From Alphaproteobacteria bacterium (GTDB taxonomy: Bacteria > Pseudomonadota > Alphaproteobacteria > Caulobacterales > Parvularculaceae), in the NCBI GenBank assembly GCA_016125425.1, contig WGLT01000013.1, positions 1 through 64,000 of the forward strand: a stretch of 64,000 nucleotides of DNA, given 5' to 3'. Shown one piece after another: positions 17,988 to 26,324 of the stretch. The notes below the pieces were generated by a model, which did no database searches, was not told the origin of the DNA, and saw only the letters and a program-made list of their open reading frames with translations. The stretch's first letter is position 1; each line of letters begins with the position of its first letter. The position numbers and the translations under genes were made by a program.

Positions 17988-19142
17988 ATGGTCCAGCTTT
18001 CGAGACGCACGATTCTGACCGGGGGTTCCGCTCTTGCGACGGGCGTCCTGATCGCGGGCGAAACGCGCGCTGCGCTACAGACCGACAAGCTTGCAGCCGC
18101 GATCGACCGCGCCGCCAGCGAGGCCATCGTCGCCAACGCCTGTCCCGGCGTCGCTGCAGCCGTTTGGCGCGGCGGGGAGGCTTTATTTTCGAAAGGCTAT
18201 GGAACAGCCAATCTTGAGACCGATACGCCGGTCGCTGCGCGAAGCGTGTTCCGAATCGGCTCGCTGACAAAGCAATTCACGGCGGCGGCAATCATAAAGC
18301 TCTCCGTCGAAGGTAAGCTCGGACTTGATGATCCGGTTTCAAAGCATCTCGAATTTTTCTCTACCCTCAAGATGGTTTCTATTCGCGAGCTGCTCAACCA
18401 TACAGCGGGGCTGCACAGCGATGAGGCCGGACCGATGTGCCTTGATGAGAAGCCCAAAACCCAAATTGATCTCGCGCGCGCCATTGCCGAACAGAAACAG
18501 CCGTTCGACTTCGCGCCTGGTTCGGCTTGGCTCTACAGCAATACAAACTACATCGTGCTCGGCGCGATCATTGAGAAAGTCGCCGACGCGCCTCTCTCCG
18601 CCGCCATGCAGACGCTCGTCTTTGCGCCGCTCGACCTGAACAACACCGCCTTCGACGATTCGACAACGATCGTGCCTGGCCGCGTTTCGGGTTATACGCC
18701 CGCGGAAGTCGCCGGAGTCTTTACGCGCGCGGCATATATCCCGATCGAGCAAGCCGGCGGCGCCGGCGCAATGCGCTCGACGAGCGGCGATCTTTGCCGA
18801 TGGCACGCTCATTTGTTTAACGAACGCCTCTTTAACGCAAAGAACGTCCAGCTGATGATGACGCCAGGCCGGTTGCGCGACGGCCGGCTCGCAAGCGAGA
18901 ACCGCTTCTCGCCGCAGGACGCGTCCTACGGTCCGACGCAATATGGATTTGGCTTATTGATCCCGCCCCCGACCAAAGGCCATCGAAGCGTCATGCATTA
19001 CGGATTCATCAACGGCTTCGCCGCCTTGCTTGAGACTTATGTCGACTTGAAACTGACGCTCGCCGTTCTTTGCAACGCCGACGTCAATCCCGCTCTGCCG
19101 ATCCGCTCCATCCGGCGCATCGTGATCGACCAGCTTCTTTAG
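17988..19142 (+). CDS. Exported beta-lactamase-fold serine hydrolase
   Basis: This 384-residue protein belongs to the class C beta-lactamase/CubicO (S12) family. The SxxK motif is SLTK at 92-95 and the YxN motif is YSN at 183-185. A twin-arginine-like signal (SRRTILTGGSALATG) starts the protein, suggesting Tat export. The general base region near HYGFINGFA resembles the C-terminal HxG-type motif. Substrates could be peptides, esters or D-amino-acid linkages. It sits between mfd and sdhE, which are often close neighbours, so it interrupts a conserved repair/respiratory neighbourhood. It converges on sdhE with 13 bp between stop codons. Confidence 0.88.
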   Translation: MVQLSRRTILTGGSALATGVLIAGETRAALQTDKLAAAIDRAASEAIVANACPGVAAAVWRGGEALFSKGYGTANLETDTPVAARSVFRIGSLTKQFTAAAIIKLSVEGKLGLDDPVSKHLEFFSTLKMVSIRELLNHTAGLHSDEAGPMCLDEKPKTQIDLARAIAEQKQPFDFAPGSAWLYSNTNYIVLGAIIEKVADAPLSAAMQTLVFAPLDLNNTAFDDSTTIVPGRVSGYTPAEVAGVFTRAAYIPIEQAGGAGAMRSTSGDLCRWHAHLFNERLFNAKNVQLMMTPGRLRDGRLASENRFSPQDASYGPTQYGFGLLIPPPTKGHRSVMHYGFINGFAALLETYVDLKLTLAVLCNADVNPALPIRSIRRIVIDQLL

Positions 19143-19155
19143 GGTCGGCGCCCGA

Positions 19156-19443
19156 TCAGGCCGATTCGCCGCTCGCGCAGACTTCGGCGAGATCGAAGGC
19201 GCGGAGGCGTTCGAGAAGCGGTCCGTTGATCTCCTCCGGCGCCGCAACGCCGCCCTTCGCCCAACTGAAGAGATCGTGATCGGGGAAGCGCAAAAGCGCC
19301 TCAAAGGCGTCAAGCTCCGCCGCGCTCAACGCCTGGATATGCGCGCGCGCGAAACCGCCGAACAGGATATCGGCCTCTTTGAAGCCCCGATGCGTGGCCT
19401 GATAGAGAAGGCGTTTGCGGCGGATGTCGTCGGCGTCAGTCAT
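19156..19443 (-). CDS. sdhE: Succinate dehydrogenase flavinylation factor SdhE (SDHAF2-like)
   Basis: This 95-residue protein matches the YgfY/Sdh5 family, which promotes covalent FAD attachment to the succinate dehydrogenase flavoprotein. The conserved signature RKRLLYQATHRGFKEADILF (9-28) contains the RGxxE motif (RGFKE) required for flavinylation, followed by FARAHI and FPDHDLFSWAKG. It is divergent from recG with about 65 bp between starts. mfd, sdhE and recG neighbouring one another is typical of alphaproteobacteria. Confidence 0.93.
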   Translation of the reverse strand: MTDADDIRRKRLLYQATHRGFKEADILFGGFARAHIQALSAAELDAFEALLRFPDHDLFSWAKGGVAAPEEINGPLLERLRAFDLAEVCASGESA

Positions 19444-19508
19444 GGGATGGTCTTACCGGCTAACCGCCCCTTCGACAATTCGCCCGAAACCGCCGATAAA
19501 TCGCCCGC

Positions 19509-21590
19509 ATGCGGCCCGCCATTCTCAACCCCCTTTTCGCCGACGTCACCGCCCTTCAGGGAGTCGGCCCGAAGGTCGCGGCCCTTATCGCGCGCGCGGC
19601 GGGCCCCCGTATCGTCGATCTCGTTTTCACCCTTCCGACCGGCGTCATCGATCGAAGCGCCCGGCCGAAAATAGCCGACGCCGAGTTCGGCTCTCTCGCT
19701 ACGCTCGAAGTCCTGGTGGACAGGCATGACCCGCCGCATTCCCCCCGCCAGCCTTATAAGGTCATTGTCTCCGACGAGACCGGATTTCTGACGCTCGTCT
19801 TCTTCCACGCGCGGGCGGATTATCTCAAACGCGCGCTGCCCGAAGGAGAAAGGCGTCTGATCAGCGGCAAGATCGAAGATTACGGCGGCGCGCGTCAAAT
19901 GACGCATCCGGATCATATCGTCGACCCGAATGACGCCGCTGCGCTGCCGCTGTTCGAGCCGGTTTACCCCCTGACCTCCGGCCTGACGCCGGGGGTCATG
20001 CGAAAGGCGGTCGCGCACGCCGTCGAACGCGCGCCGGCGCTGCCCGAATGGCAGGATGCGGCCTGGCTCGACAAAATGCATTGGCCGGGTTGGCTTGACG
20101 CGGTCAGGGCGGTTCATGCGCCCTCTTCGCGCGGCGATCTATCGCTGCACACGCTGGCGCGCATGCGCCTCGCCTATGACGAGCTTCTCGCCAATCAGCT
20201 CGCTCTGCTTCTCATCCGGCGCGCGCGCATAAAATCCTCCGGCCGCTCGATCAAGGCGCCGGGAAAACTCCGCGCACGCGCTTTGAAGGCCCTCCCCTTT
20301 GCGCTGACGCGTGCGCAAGCCGAAGCGCTGAAGGAGATCGACGCCGACATGGCCGCGCCCGAACGCATGGTGCGCCTGCTTCAGGGCGATGTCGGATCCG
20401 GCAAGACGGTCGTCGCGTTTCTCGCCATGCTCTCGGCGATCGAATGCGGGGCGCAGGCCGCGATGATGGCGCCGACGGAAATCCTGGCGCGCCAGCATCT
20501 CGAAACTCTCGCGCCGCTCGCGGAGAAAACCGGCGTCTCGCTGGAAATCCTGACGGGCCGCGACAAGGGCGCGGCGCGAGAGGAAAAGCTGGCGAAACTG
20601 GCCAGCGGCGAAACGCAAATCCTGGTCGGCACGCACGCCCTGTTTCAGGAGCATGTGACGTTCAAGGATCTCGCCTTTGTCGTCGTCGACGAACAGCACC
20701 GCTTCGGGGTCCATCAAAGGATGGCGCTGTCGCAGAAAGGCCCGCGCCCCGACATGCTGGTCATGACCGCGACGCCTATTCCAAGGACGCTGGCGCTCAC
20801 CGCCTATGGCGATATGGAGGCGAGCGCGCTTACGGAGAAACCGCCGGGCAGAAAGCCCGTCGCGACGAGAACGATACCCGTCGAAAGGCTCGGCGAAGTC
20901 GTCGACGGAGTCGAGCGCGCAATCAGGAAGGGCGAGCAGGTCTATTGGGTCTGCCCGCTGGTCGAAGGATCCGACGTCATTCCTGCGACCGCTGCGGAAG
21001 ACCGCTTTGCTCAGATGCGCGAAAGATTCGGCGACAAGGTCGGGCTCGTTCACGGCCGCATGCCGGGGCCGGAGAAAGACGCCGTCATGGAGAAATTCCA
21101 TGACGGCGAAATCTCGATCCTCATTGCGACGACCGTGATTGAGGTCGGCGTCAATGCGCCCAATGCGACGATCATGGTCATCGAGCACGCCGAGCGTTTC
21201 GGCCTTGCTCAATTGCACCAGCTTCGCGGCCGCGTCGGACGAAGCGACAAGGCCTCGTCCTGCGTGCTTCTCTACAAAGGCCCGCTCGGCGAAACCGCAA
21301 GGGCGCGCCTTCAAATTCTGCGCGAAACCGAGGACGGCTTCAAAATCGCGGAAGAGGATTTGCGGCTGCGCGGCGCGGGCGACGTTCTCGGCGCGGCGCA
21401 ATCGGGTTTTCCCCGATTCCAGCTCGCCGATCTCGCCGTTCATGGAGAGCTTCTCTCCGCGGCGCGCGATGACGCCCGCCTTGTCGTCGAGCGTGATCCC
21501 GATCTGAAGACGGAGCGCGGGGAAGCCTTGCGCGCGCTGCTTTATCTCTTCAGCCGCGACGACGCCGTAAAACTTCTCAGATCCGGATAA
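19509..21590 (+). CDS. recG: ATP-dependent DNA helicase RecG
   Basis: RecG is a superfamily 2 helicase that remodels stalled forks and Holliday junctions. It has 693 residues, the usual length. The N-terminal wedge domain begins LFADVTALQGVGPKVAALI. Helicase motifs are LLQGDVGSGKTVVAFLAML (Walker A), AAMMAPTEILARQH, FVVVDEQHRFGVHQR (DExH box), MTATPIPRTLAL and IEVGVNAPNATIMVIEHAERFGL, then QLHQLRGRVGRS. The C-terminal segment EDLRLRGAGDVLGAAQSGFP is family-specific. A methyltransferase gene follows after 23 bp. Confidence 0.96.
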   Translation: MRPAILNPLFADVTALQGVGPKVAALIARAAGPRIVDLVFTLPTGVIDRSARPKIADAEFGSLATLEVLVDRHDPPHSPRQPYKVIVSDETGFLTLVFFHARADYLKRALPEGERRLISGKIEDYGGARQMTHPDHIVDPNDAAALPLFEPVYPLTSGLTPGVMRKAVAHAVERAPALPEWQDAAWLDKMHWPGWLDAVRAVHAPSSRGDLSLHTLARMRLAYDELLANQLALLLIRRARIKSSGRSIKAPGKLRARALKALPFALTRAQAEALKEIDADMAAPERMVRLLQGDVGSGKTVVAFLAMLSAIECGAQAAMMAPTEILARQHLETLAPLAEKTGVSLEILTGRDKGAAREEKLAKLASGETQILVGTHALFQEHVTFKDLAFVVVDEQHRFGVHQRMALSQKGPRPDMLVMTATPIPRTLALTAYGDMEASALTEKPPGRKPVATRTIPVERLGEVVDGVERAIRKGEQVYWVCPLVEGSDVIPATAAEDRFAQMRERFGDKVGLVHGRMPGPEKDAVMEKFHDGEISILIATTVIEVGVNAPNATIMVIEHAERFGLAQLHQLRGRVGRSDKASSCVLLYKGPLGETARARLQILRETEDGFKIAEEDLRLRGAGDVLGAAQSGFPRFQLADLAVHGELLSAARDDARLVVERDPDLKTERGEALRALLYLFSRDDAVKLLRSG

Positions 21591-21613
21591 CAGGGCGCTA
21601 ACGGGAGGAGAAA

Positions 21614-22291
21614 ATGCCTGAACCAGTCATTTTGAAGCGCGATTACGCGCCGGAGCGCGTCAAGAAGCAATTTGCCGCCGTCGCCTGGTTCTACGACGTA
21701 TGGGGCGCGCTGACCGAGAGAAAAGCGCTGGATCGAATGATCGAACTCGCCAGTCTTAAAGACGGCGACCACGTGCTCGAAGTTGCAGTCGGATCGGGCC
21801 GCCTCCTCGCCAGTCTTGCAGCGCAATATCCGAAGAGCAAGTTCTGCGGCGTCGATCTTTCGCCGGCGATGTTGGCCCGCGCGCGCAAGCGTTTTGCTCA
21901 GATTGCGCCCGCCGCAGCTTACGAACTCAAGGAAGGCGATGCCTATTGCGTTCCTTATGAGGACGATACTTTTGACGTTCTGATTAACAGCTACATGCTC
22001 GACCTTTTGCCAACCGAAGATCACTCGCGCATTCTCGCCGAATTCGGCCGGGTGCTGAAACCGGGCGGAAAACTATTGCTCGCCTATTTCTCCCATGGCG
22101 CGCGCAAGCGAAACCGGTTCTGGCCCTGGCTCGCTCGACATTACCCTGCGCTTTTGACCAATTGCCGGCCCATACGACCGCAGGCCGCCGTGACGGCGGC
22201 CGGCTTTGCCATCGAAATGCAGGAAGAAGTGAGCCAGAACACTTTTCCGTCCGGCGTCATCGTCGCCCGCAAGGGCGGCGCGCCAGTGTGA
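21614..22291 (+). CDS. Class I SAM-dependent methyltransferase
   Basis: The product has 225 residues. The SAM-binding motif I is VLEVAVGSGRLL (about 54-65), then KFCGVDLSPAMLARARKR and the post-motif region DTFDVLINSYMLDLLP. This resembles UbiE-like methyltransferases. A strong GGGAGGAG ribosome-binding site precedes the ATG. It follows recG closely and may share its transcript, but no functional connection is visible. The true substrate (lipid, quinone or small molecule) cannot be inferred. It converges on the DUF502 gene. Confidence 0.85.
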   Translation: MPEPVILKRDYAPERVKKQFAAVAWFYDVWGALTERKALDRMIELASLKDGDHVLEVAVGSGRLLASLAAQYPKSKFCGVDLSPAMLARARKRFAQIAPAAAYELKEGDAYCVPYEDDTFDVLINSYMLDLLPTEDHSRILAEFGRVLKPGGKLLLAYFSHGARKRNRFWPWLARHYPALLTNCRPIRPQAAVTAAGFAIEMQEEVSQNTFPSGVIVARKGGAPV

Positions 22292-22332
22292 CATAGACGG
22301 TCGGCGCGCCAAACGCCGGCGGACGGAGAATC

Positions 22333-23184
22333 TCAGCCGTCCTGGCCGGCCTTCCTCCGACCGGGTATGGGCAGCCGGAATCCGTGCTTTTTCGGCTCCG
22401 CCGCTTCCGCCGCCATTTCCTCGAGCTTTTTGACCGCATCGTCCGGGCTGTCGAAGGGCGGCGTCACCAGCCCGATCGAAAAGACCGCCTTCGCGGCGTC
22501 CTCGACGCTCATCGTCAACGGGCGAAGCGTCGCGCGCGGGACGAACAGCAGGAATCCGGAAGTCGGATTCGGCACTGTCGGCACGAATACGCTCGTCAAT
22601 TGCTCGCCCTGATCGGCAAGGCGGTAGACGATCTCGCCTTTCGTATCGCCGACGACAAAGCATATCGCCCATGCGCCGGGACGCGGATATTCGACAAGCG
22701 CGACCTCCTTGAAGGAGCGCTCCGACTGTTGCAGCGCCGTCTCGAACACATTCTTGAAGAAGCGATAGAGCGAGCGGATGACCGGAACGGAGTCGAGCAG
22801 CTCCTCGCCGGCGCGGATGAACGCCCGCCCGACGAAATTCTTCGCGAATGCGCCGAGAATGACGATGAGAATAATCGCGACGATCACGCCGAGAAACGGA
22901 ATGGCGTGAAGGATGGTGTCGATATTGCCGCCGTTTTCGGGCAGCGCCTGCTTTACGAAAGCGTCAAGCTTCGTCAGCGGCCCGGTCAGGAACCAGTAGA
23001 CGATCGCAGCCGTGATGCCGATCGGCGCGACGACGACGATGCCGGCGAAAAAGCTCGAGCGCAGATTGGCCATGAAGCTCGGCTTCGGCGGCTTGATGAG
23101 GCCCTCGCCGTGCTTTTCGGCGCGCCCGTCGCCCGCGCCGCCCTCCGGCCTGGCCTCCCGGTTGTGATTCGCGTCTTCGGTCAT
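22333..23184 (-). CDS. DUF502 family membrane protein
   Basis: This 283-residue protein has two membrane helices, at about 41-67 (SSFFAGIVVVAPIGITAAIV) and 93-116 (AIPFLGVIVAIILIVILGAF). Then comes the DUF502 hallmark region EELLDSVPVIRSLYRFFKNV and a soluble domain containing VFVPTVPNPTSGFLLFVPRA. DUF502 proteins are widespread in bacteria and plants (COV-like) with unproven molecular function. The N-terminal 35 residues are charged and variable, as is the C-terminal Lys/Glu-rich tail. No operon partner is evident. Confidence 0.88.
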   Translation of the reverse strand: MTEDANHNREARPEGGAGDGRAEKHGEGLIKPPKPSFMANLRSSFFAGIVVVAPIGITAAIVYWFLTGPLTKLDAFVKQALPENGGNIDTILHAIPFLGVIVAIILIVILGAFAKNFVGRAFIRAGEELLDSVPVIRSLYRFFKNVFETALQQSERSFKEVALVEYPRPGAWAICFVVGDTKGEIVYRLADQGEQLTSVFVPTVPNPTSGFLLFVPRATLRPLTMSVEDAAKAVFSIGLVTPPFDSPDDAVKKLEEMAAEAAEPKKHGFRLPIPGRRKAGQDG

Positions 23185-23405
23185 GTTCGCCGTCCTTAGG
23201 CGCTGCGGTGGCGGTCCGGCTGCGGCTTCGTCAAGGGTGACAGAACACGGCCGTCCGACTAATTCTAGGCGTCGCCGCCCCGGCCGGCGGCCTCATATCA
23301 GCCCCGTGGTGCGGTTTCTATGGCGAAATATGGTGTTTCCCGTAAAGGCTCGCCACAATTTCGCGCAAGAATCGAAGCCGCGCGCGGCTTGCGCGCCTCC
23401 GCCGC

Positions 23406-24575
23406 GTGAAATCCCGGCGCTATATCCTCTTCGCCGCCCTCGGCGCGCTCGTCCTCACGGCGGCGAGCGCCGTGATTTTTCAGGACAATCTCGTTCGCTG
23501 GATGATCAAACCGCGGACGCCTTTCCAGGCGATGTCGCCGCCGCCGCCGCCCGAATACGGCGCGCGCGGCGCATGGATCCTTTGGCCGGACAATGACGAC
23601 GGGCCGGCGGACATCTTCTACGTCCACTCGACCACCTATTACTCGAACAAGAGCTGGAATGCGGCGATCAATGACGCGAAGGCCGACGAGGCCTTGCGCA
23701 AGATCGCCGCGCCGAACGAGGCCGGCCCCTTTCTCAAGGCGGGCGCGATCTACGGTCCGCGCTACCGACAGGCGACGCTCTACGCCCGCTTCACGCGCCG
23801 CTATGACGGAAGCGCGGCGCGCCGGCTCGCTTACGGCGATGTCCGGCGGGCGTTCGAGACGTTCCTGAAGACGATCGGCGACCAGCGCCCCATCGTGCTC
23901 GTCGGCTACGGCCAGGGCGGCCTCATCGTACAAGGGCTTCTGCAGGAATTCTTCGAGAATGACGAATCGTTGAGAAAACGCCTCGCCGTCGCCTATGTCA
24001 TCGATCAGGCGACGCCGATGTCGTTGTTCTCGACGACGCTCAAGAACATCCCGCCCTGTCTCAAGCCGTCCGACATCCGCTGCGTGGTGTCCTATGCCGA
24101 TTACGAGCCGCGTTTCGACGAAGAGCGCGAGCGCGTGCGCCATCGCTCCATGGTCTGGTCGCCGGATTTCGATCTCGTAGCCTCCGACACCACCGATCTT
24201 CTCTGCGTCAATCCGCTGACCTGGACGGCGACGACGGATTATGTGAGCGCCGATGAAAACATGGGCGCGGCGTCGGCGACCGGGCTTCGCTTTGGCGAGA
24301 CGCCGGCGCCGGTCACGCACGCCGTCGGGGCCGAATGCCTCAAGGGCGTCCTGCGCGTCGACCGGCCGGTGCAGGGCTATCTTCGCCGCGGCGACTGGTT
24401 CGGCGCAAAATGGCGCGCCCAACCCTTCAACCTGTTTTATTTCGACCTTGCGGACGACGTCGAACGGCGCCTCCAGACTCTCGCGGCGCGACGCGCCTTT
24501 GAATATCGCCACCTCGCGCCGATCGATAATGAGGTTGATCTTAAAGACAGTCCCATCAATAAGGTCCCGGAATAG
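23406..24575 (+). CDS. DUF3089 alpha/beta-hydrolase-like protein with the nucleophile serine replaced
   Basis: This 389-residue protein (GTG start) has an N-terminal membrane anchor or signal (residues 6-25) and a DUF3089 domain. ADIFYVHSTTYYSN is the first conserved block, followed by GPRYRQATLYA. The strand-nucleophile elbow reads VLVGYGQGGLIVQGLL (165-180), where family members usually carry GHSQGS. Here Gly169 replaces serine. The protein may therefore be a non-catalytic relative or use another residue. Later conserved regions are VVSYADYEP and LLCVNPLTW. galU follows by 21 bp. Confidence 0.82.
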   Translation: MKSRRYILFAALGALVLTAASAVIFQDNLVRWMIKPRTPFQAMSPPPPPEYGARGAWILWPDNDDGPADIFYVHSTTYYSNKSWNAAINDAKADEALRKIAAPNEAGPFLKAGAIYGPRYRQATLYARFTRRYDGSAARRLAYGDVRRAFETFLKTIGDQRPIVLVGYGQGGLIVQGLLQEFFENDESLRKRLAVAYVIDQATPMSLFSTTLKNIPPCLKPSDIRCVVSYADYEPRFDEERERVRHRSMVWSPDFDLVASDTTDLLCVNPLTWTATTDYVSADENMGAASATGLRFGETPAPVTHAVGAECLKGVLRVDRPVQGYLRRGDWFGAKWRAQPFNLFYFDLADDVERRLQTLAARRAFEYRHLAPIDNEVDLKDSPINKVPE

Positions 24576-24596
24576 CAAGCCGCAGAAAAGTCGAGC

Positions 24597-25469
24597 ATGA
24601 AACCCGTCCGCAAAGTCGTCATTCCGGTCGCCGGCCTCGGCACGCGCGTTCTTCCCGCGACGAAATCGATCCCGAAAGAATTGCTGCCCGTCGTCGACCG
24701 GCCGCTGATCGACTATGTCGTCGCCGAGGCGCGCGAGGCGGGCATTGACGATGTCATCCTCGTGACCGGCCGCGGAAAAGGGGCGATCGAGGAGTATTTC
24801 GATCACGCTTTCGAACTCGAAGCGACGCTTGCGGCGAAGGGCAAGAACGACGTGCTCGCCGCGCTCAAGGCGGCGCTGCCGAAAGCGGGAACGGTTTCCT
24901 ACACGCGCCAGCAGGCGCCGCTTGGGCTCGGCCACGCCGTATGGTGCGCGCGCGCGCTCGTCGGCGACGAACCTTTCGCCGTGTCGCTGCCTGACGAAAT
25001 CGTTCCGGAAAGACCGGGCTTTTTGAAGCAAATGGTCGACGCCTATGCGCAGACTGGCGGCAACATCGTCGCGGTCGAGGAAGTCCCGCCGGAAGAGACG
25101 TCGAAATACGGCGTCATCGCGCCGAAGGCGCGCAAGGGCGAACTCATCGAAATGACCGGCATGGTCGAAAAGCCGGCGCCGAAAGACGCGCCGTCGAATT
25201 TCCGCATTATCGGCCGCTATATTCTGCAACCGGAGATTTTCGCTCTTCTCGAAAAACAGGAGCGCGGCGCGGGCGGCGAAATTCAGCTTACGGATTCAAT
25301 GAACGCGCTCGTTCGCGAGCAGACCTTTCACGCCTGCCTTTGCAAAGGCGTCATTCACGACTGCGGCTCGAAGCTCGGCTGGCTTCAGGCGAATGTGGAT
25401 CTCGGGCTGAAAAGTCCGGAGCTATCGCAGGCGTTCCGGAAGTTTGTCGAGACGCGAGTGAAGGATTAG
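24597..25469 (+). CDS. galU: UTP-glucose-1-phosphate uridylyltransferase
   Basis: GalU makes UDP-glucose from UTP and glucose-1-phosphate for surface polysaccharides. The 290-residue protein starts KPVRKVVIPVAGLGTRVLPA, the nucleotide-binding loop, with the lysine motif ATKSIPKELLPVVDRPLI next. Other blocks are RQQAPLGLGHAVWCAR, VSLPDEIV (metal-binding Asp) and GRYILQPEIF, then GAGGEIQLTDSMN. Length and motifs are standard. The gene lies just downstream of the DUF3089 gene and may share its promoter. Confidence 0.96.
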   Translation: MKPVRKVVIPVAGLGTRVLPATKSIPKELLPVVDRPLIDYVVAEAREAGIDDVILVTGRGKGAIEEYFDHAFELEATLAAKGKNDVLAALKAALPKAGTVSYTRQQAPLGLGHAVWCARALVGDEPFAVSLPDEIVPERPGFLKQMVDAYAQTGGNIVAVEEVPPEETSKYGVIAPKARKGELIEMTGMVEKPAPKDAPSNFRIIGRYILQPEIFALLEKQERGAGGEIQLTDSMNALVREQTFHACLCKGVIHDCGSKLGWLQANVDLGLKSPELSQAFRKFVETRVKD

Positions 25470-25529
25470 GTTGTCGGCTTTGATTCTTTGCGGAGCCCGT
25501 GTCCCCTCGACAGCCTGTTCTCGGGTCGC

Positions 25530-25793
25530 ATGGGGTCGCCGGAAACAGATTGGAGTGCAGCGATAGACGCTCTTACTGTATTCGGGCTTGTCGCCGTCAC
25601 GCTGATGCTGGTTTTCTACGCGCTGGAAAGCCGCAGCGCCTGGTTCATCCTGGCCTTCGCAGGCGCCTGCGCGCTCGGTTCCGTCTACGGATTCCTACAA
25701 GGCGCCTGGCCGTTCGGGCTTGTCGAAGCGGTATGGGCCGTCGTCGCCGCCGCGCGCTGGCGTAAGGCGCGCGTCAGGAATGTTTCGGAATAG
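25530..25793 (+). CDS. Small conserved membrane protein
   Basis: This 87-residue protein has two predicted membrane helices: ALTVFGLVAVTLMLVFYALE (about 14-33) and AWFILAFAGACALGSVYGFL (about 37-56), then a hydrophobic stretch GLVEAVWAVVAAARW. Short proteins with this pattern are common as unannotated conserved proteins in alphaproteobacteria. ATG 25530 is chosen because the segment before it shows no conservation pattern; 25488 is an alternative. Its last 20 bases overlap the end of the convergent merR. Function unknown. Confidence 0.65.
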   Translation: MGSPETDWSAAIDALTVFGLVAVTLMLVFYALESRSAWFILAFAGACALGSVYGFLQGAWPFGLVEAVWAVVAAARWRKARVRNVSE

Positions 25794-26229
25794 AGTCGGC
25801 GGATGACGGATCGAGGGCGTCGAGAATGGCGCACTCCGGAACCGCCTCGCCCGAACAGTCGCGCATGTTCCGCATCAGAAAGCTTTCGAGTTTTTGCAAA
25901 TCGGCGATTTTTGCACGGATCGATTCAAGATGACGTTCTGTGATCGCGCACACATCGGCGCAAGTGGCGACGCCGCGGTCGCCGAGACCGAGGAGCGCTC
26001 TGATCTCCTTCAGACTAAACCCGAGTTCGCGCGCGCGCCGGATAAAGGCGAGACGGCGCATTTGCGCCGCCCCGTAGGCCCGCCTGCCGCCTGACGTACG
26101 TGGCGGCGGCGGCAACAGGCCGATCTTTTCGTAATAGCGTATGGTCTCAATATGGACGCCCGTACGCCGCGACGCCTCGCCGATCGGCGAGGCGTCGCCT
26201 CGCGCATCCGTGATCGCTGCATCGTGCAA
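25774..26229 (-). CDS. merR: MerR-type mercury-responsive regulator
   Basis: This 151-residue protein has the MerR winged helix at about 15-80 (SPIGEASRRTGVHIETIRYY, then FIRRARELGFSLKEIRALLGL). The C-terminal dimer helix carries CADVCAITERHLESIRAKIA. Cysteines at this helix, in RDCSGEAVPEC and around it, align with the Hg(II) ligands Cys82, Cys117 and Cys126 of classical MerR. The only start giving a full DNA-binding domain is TTG at 26229. It is divergent from the gst-merT gene, with a MerR-type dyad promoter between them. Confidence 0.87.
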   Translation of the reverse strand: MHDAAITDARGDASPIGEASRRTGVHIETIRYYEKIGLLPPPPRTSGGRRAYGAAQMRRLAFIRRARELGFSLKEIRALLGLGDRGVATCADVCAITERHLESIRAKIADLQKLESFLMRNMRDCSGEAVPECAILDALDPSSADSIPKHS

Positions 26230-26235
26230 AAGATC

Positions 26236-26266
26236 TTGCTCCTGTAGCCGCTACAGGAACCAGATT
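26236..26266 (+). promoter_or_regulatory. MerR-type mer promoter/operator
   Basis: A -35-like TTGCTC (26236-26241) and a -10-like CAGATT (26261-26266) are separated by 19 bp, the long spacer typical of MerR-activated promoters. The spacer contains the dyad TCCTGTAGCCGCTACAGGA (26240-26258), which has perfect 9-bp arms around one base. The dyad is placed as in known MerR-family operators, so MerR is expected to bind and distort it upon metal binding. Confidence 0.75.
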
Positions 26267-26324
26267 TAGGGACGCCGGCGGCGCATTGCAAGCCGCGCCG
26301 CCGACCGAAACAAAAGGAAGCCCG

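Noticed and set aside
20139-21443. A leftward 434-codon open frame.
   Set aside because: It is antisense to recG, whose helicase motifs are complete on the plus strand.
23298-25229. A leftward 643-codon open frame.
   Set aside because: It is antisense to the DUF3089 gene and galU. Its Arg-rich, low-complexity composition is typical of a GC-driven shadow.
26286-26324. An upstream TTG start for the GST-MerT gene.
   Set aside because: ATG 26325 has a good AAGGAAG ribosome-binding site and begins the GST domain exactly. The extra 13 codons show no GST similarity.
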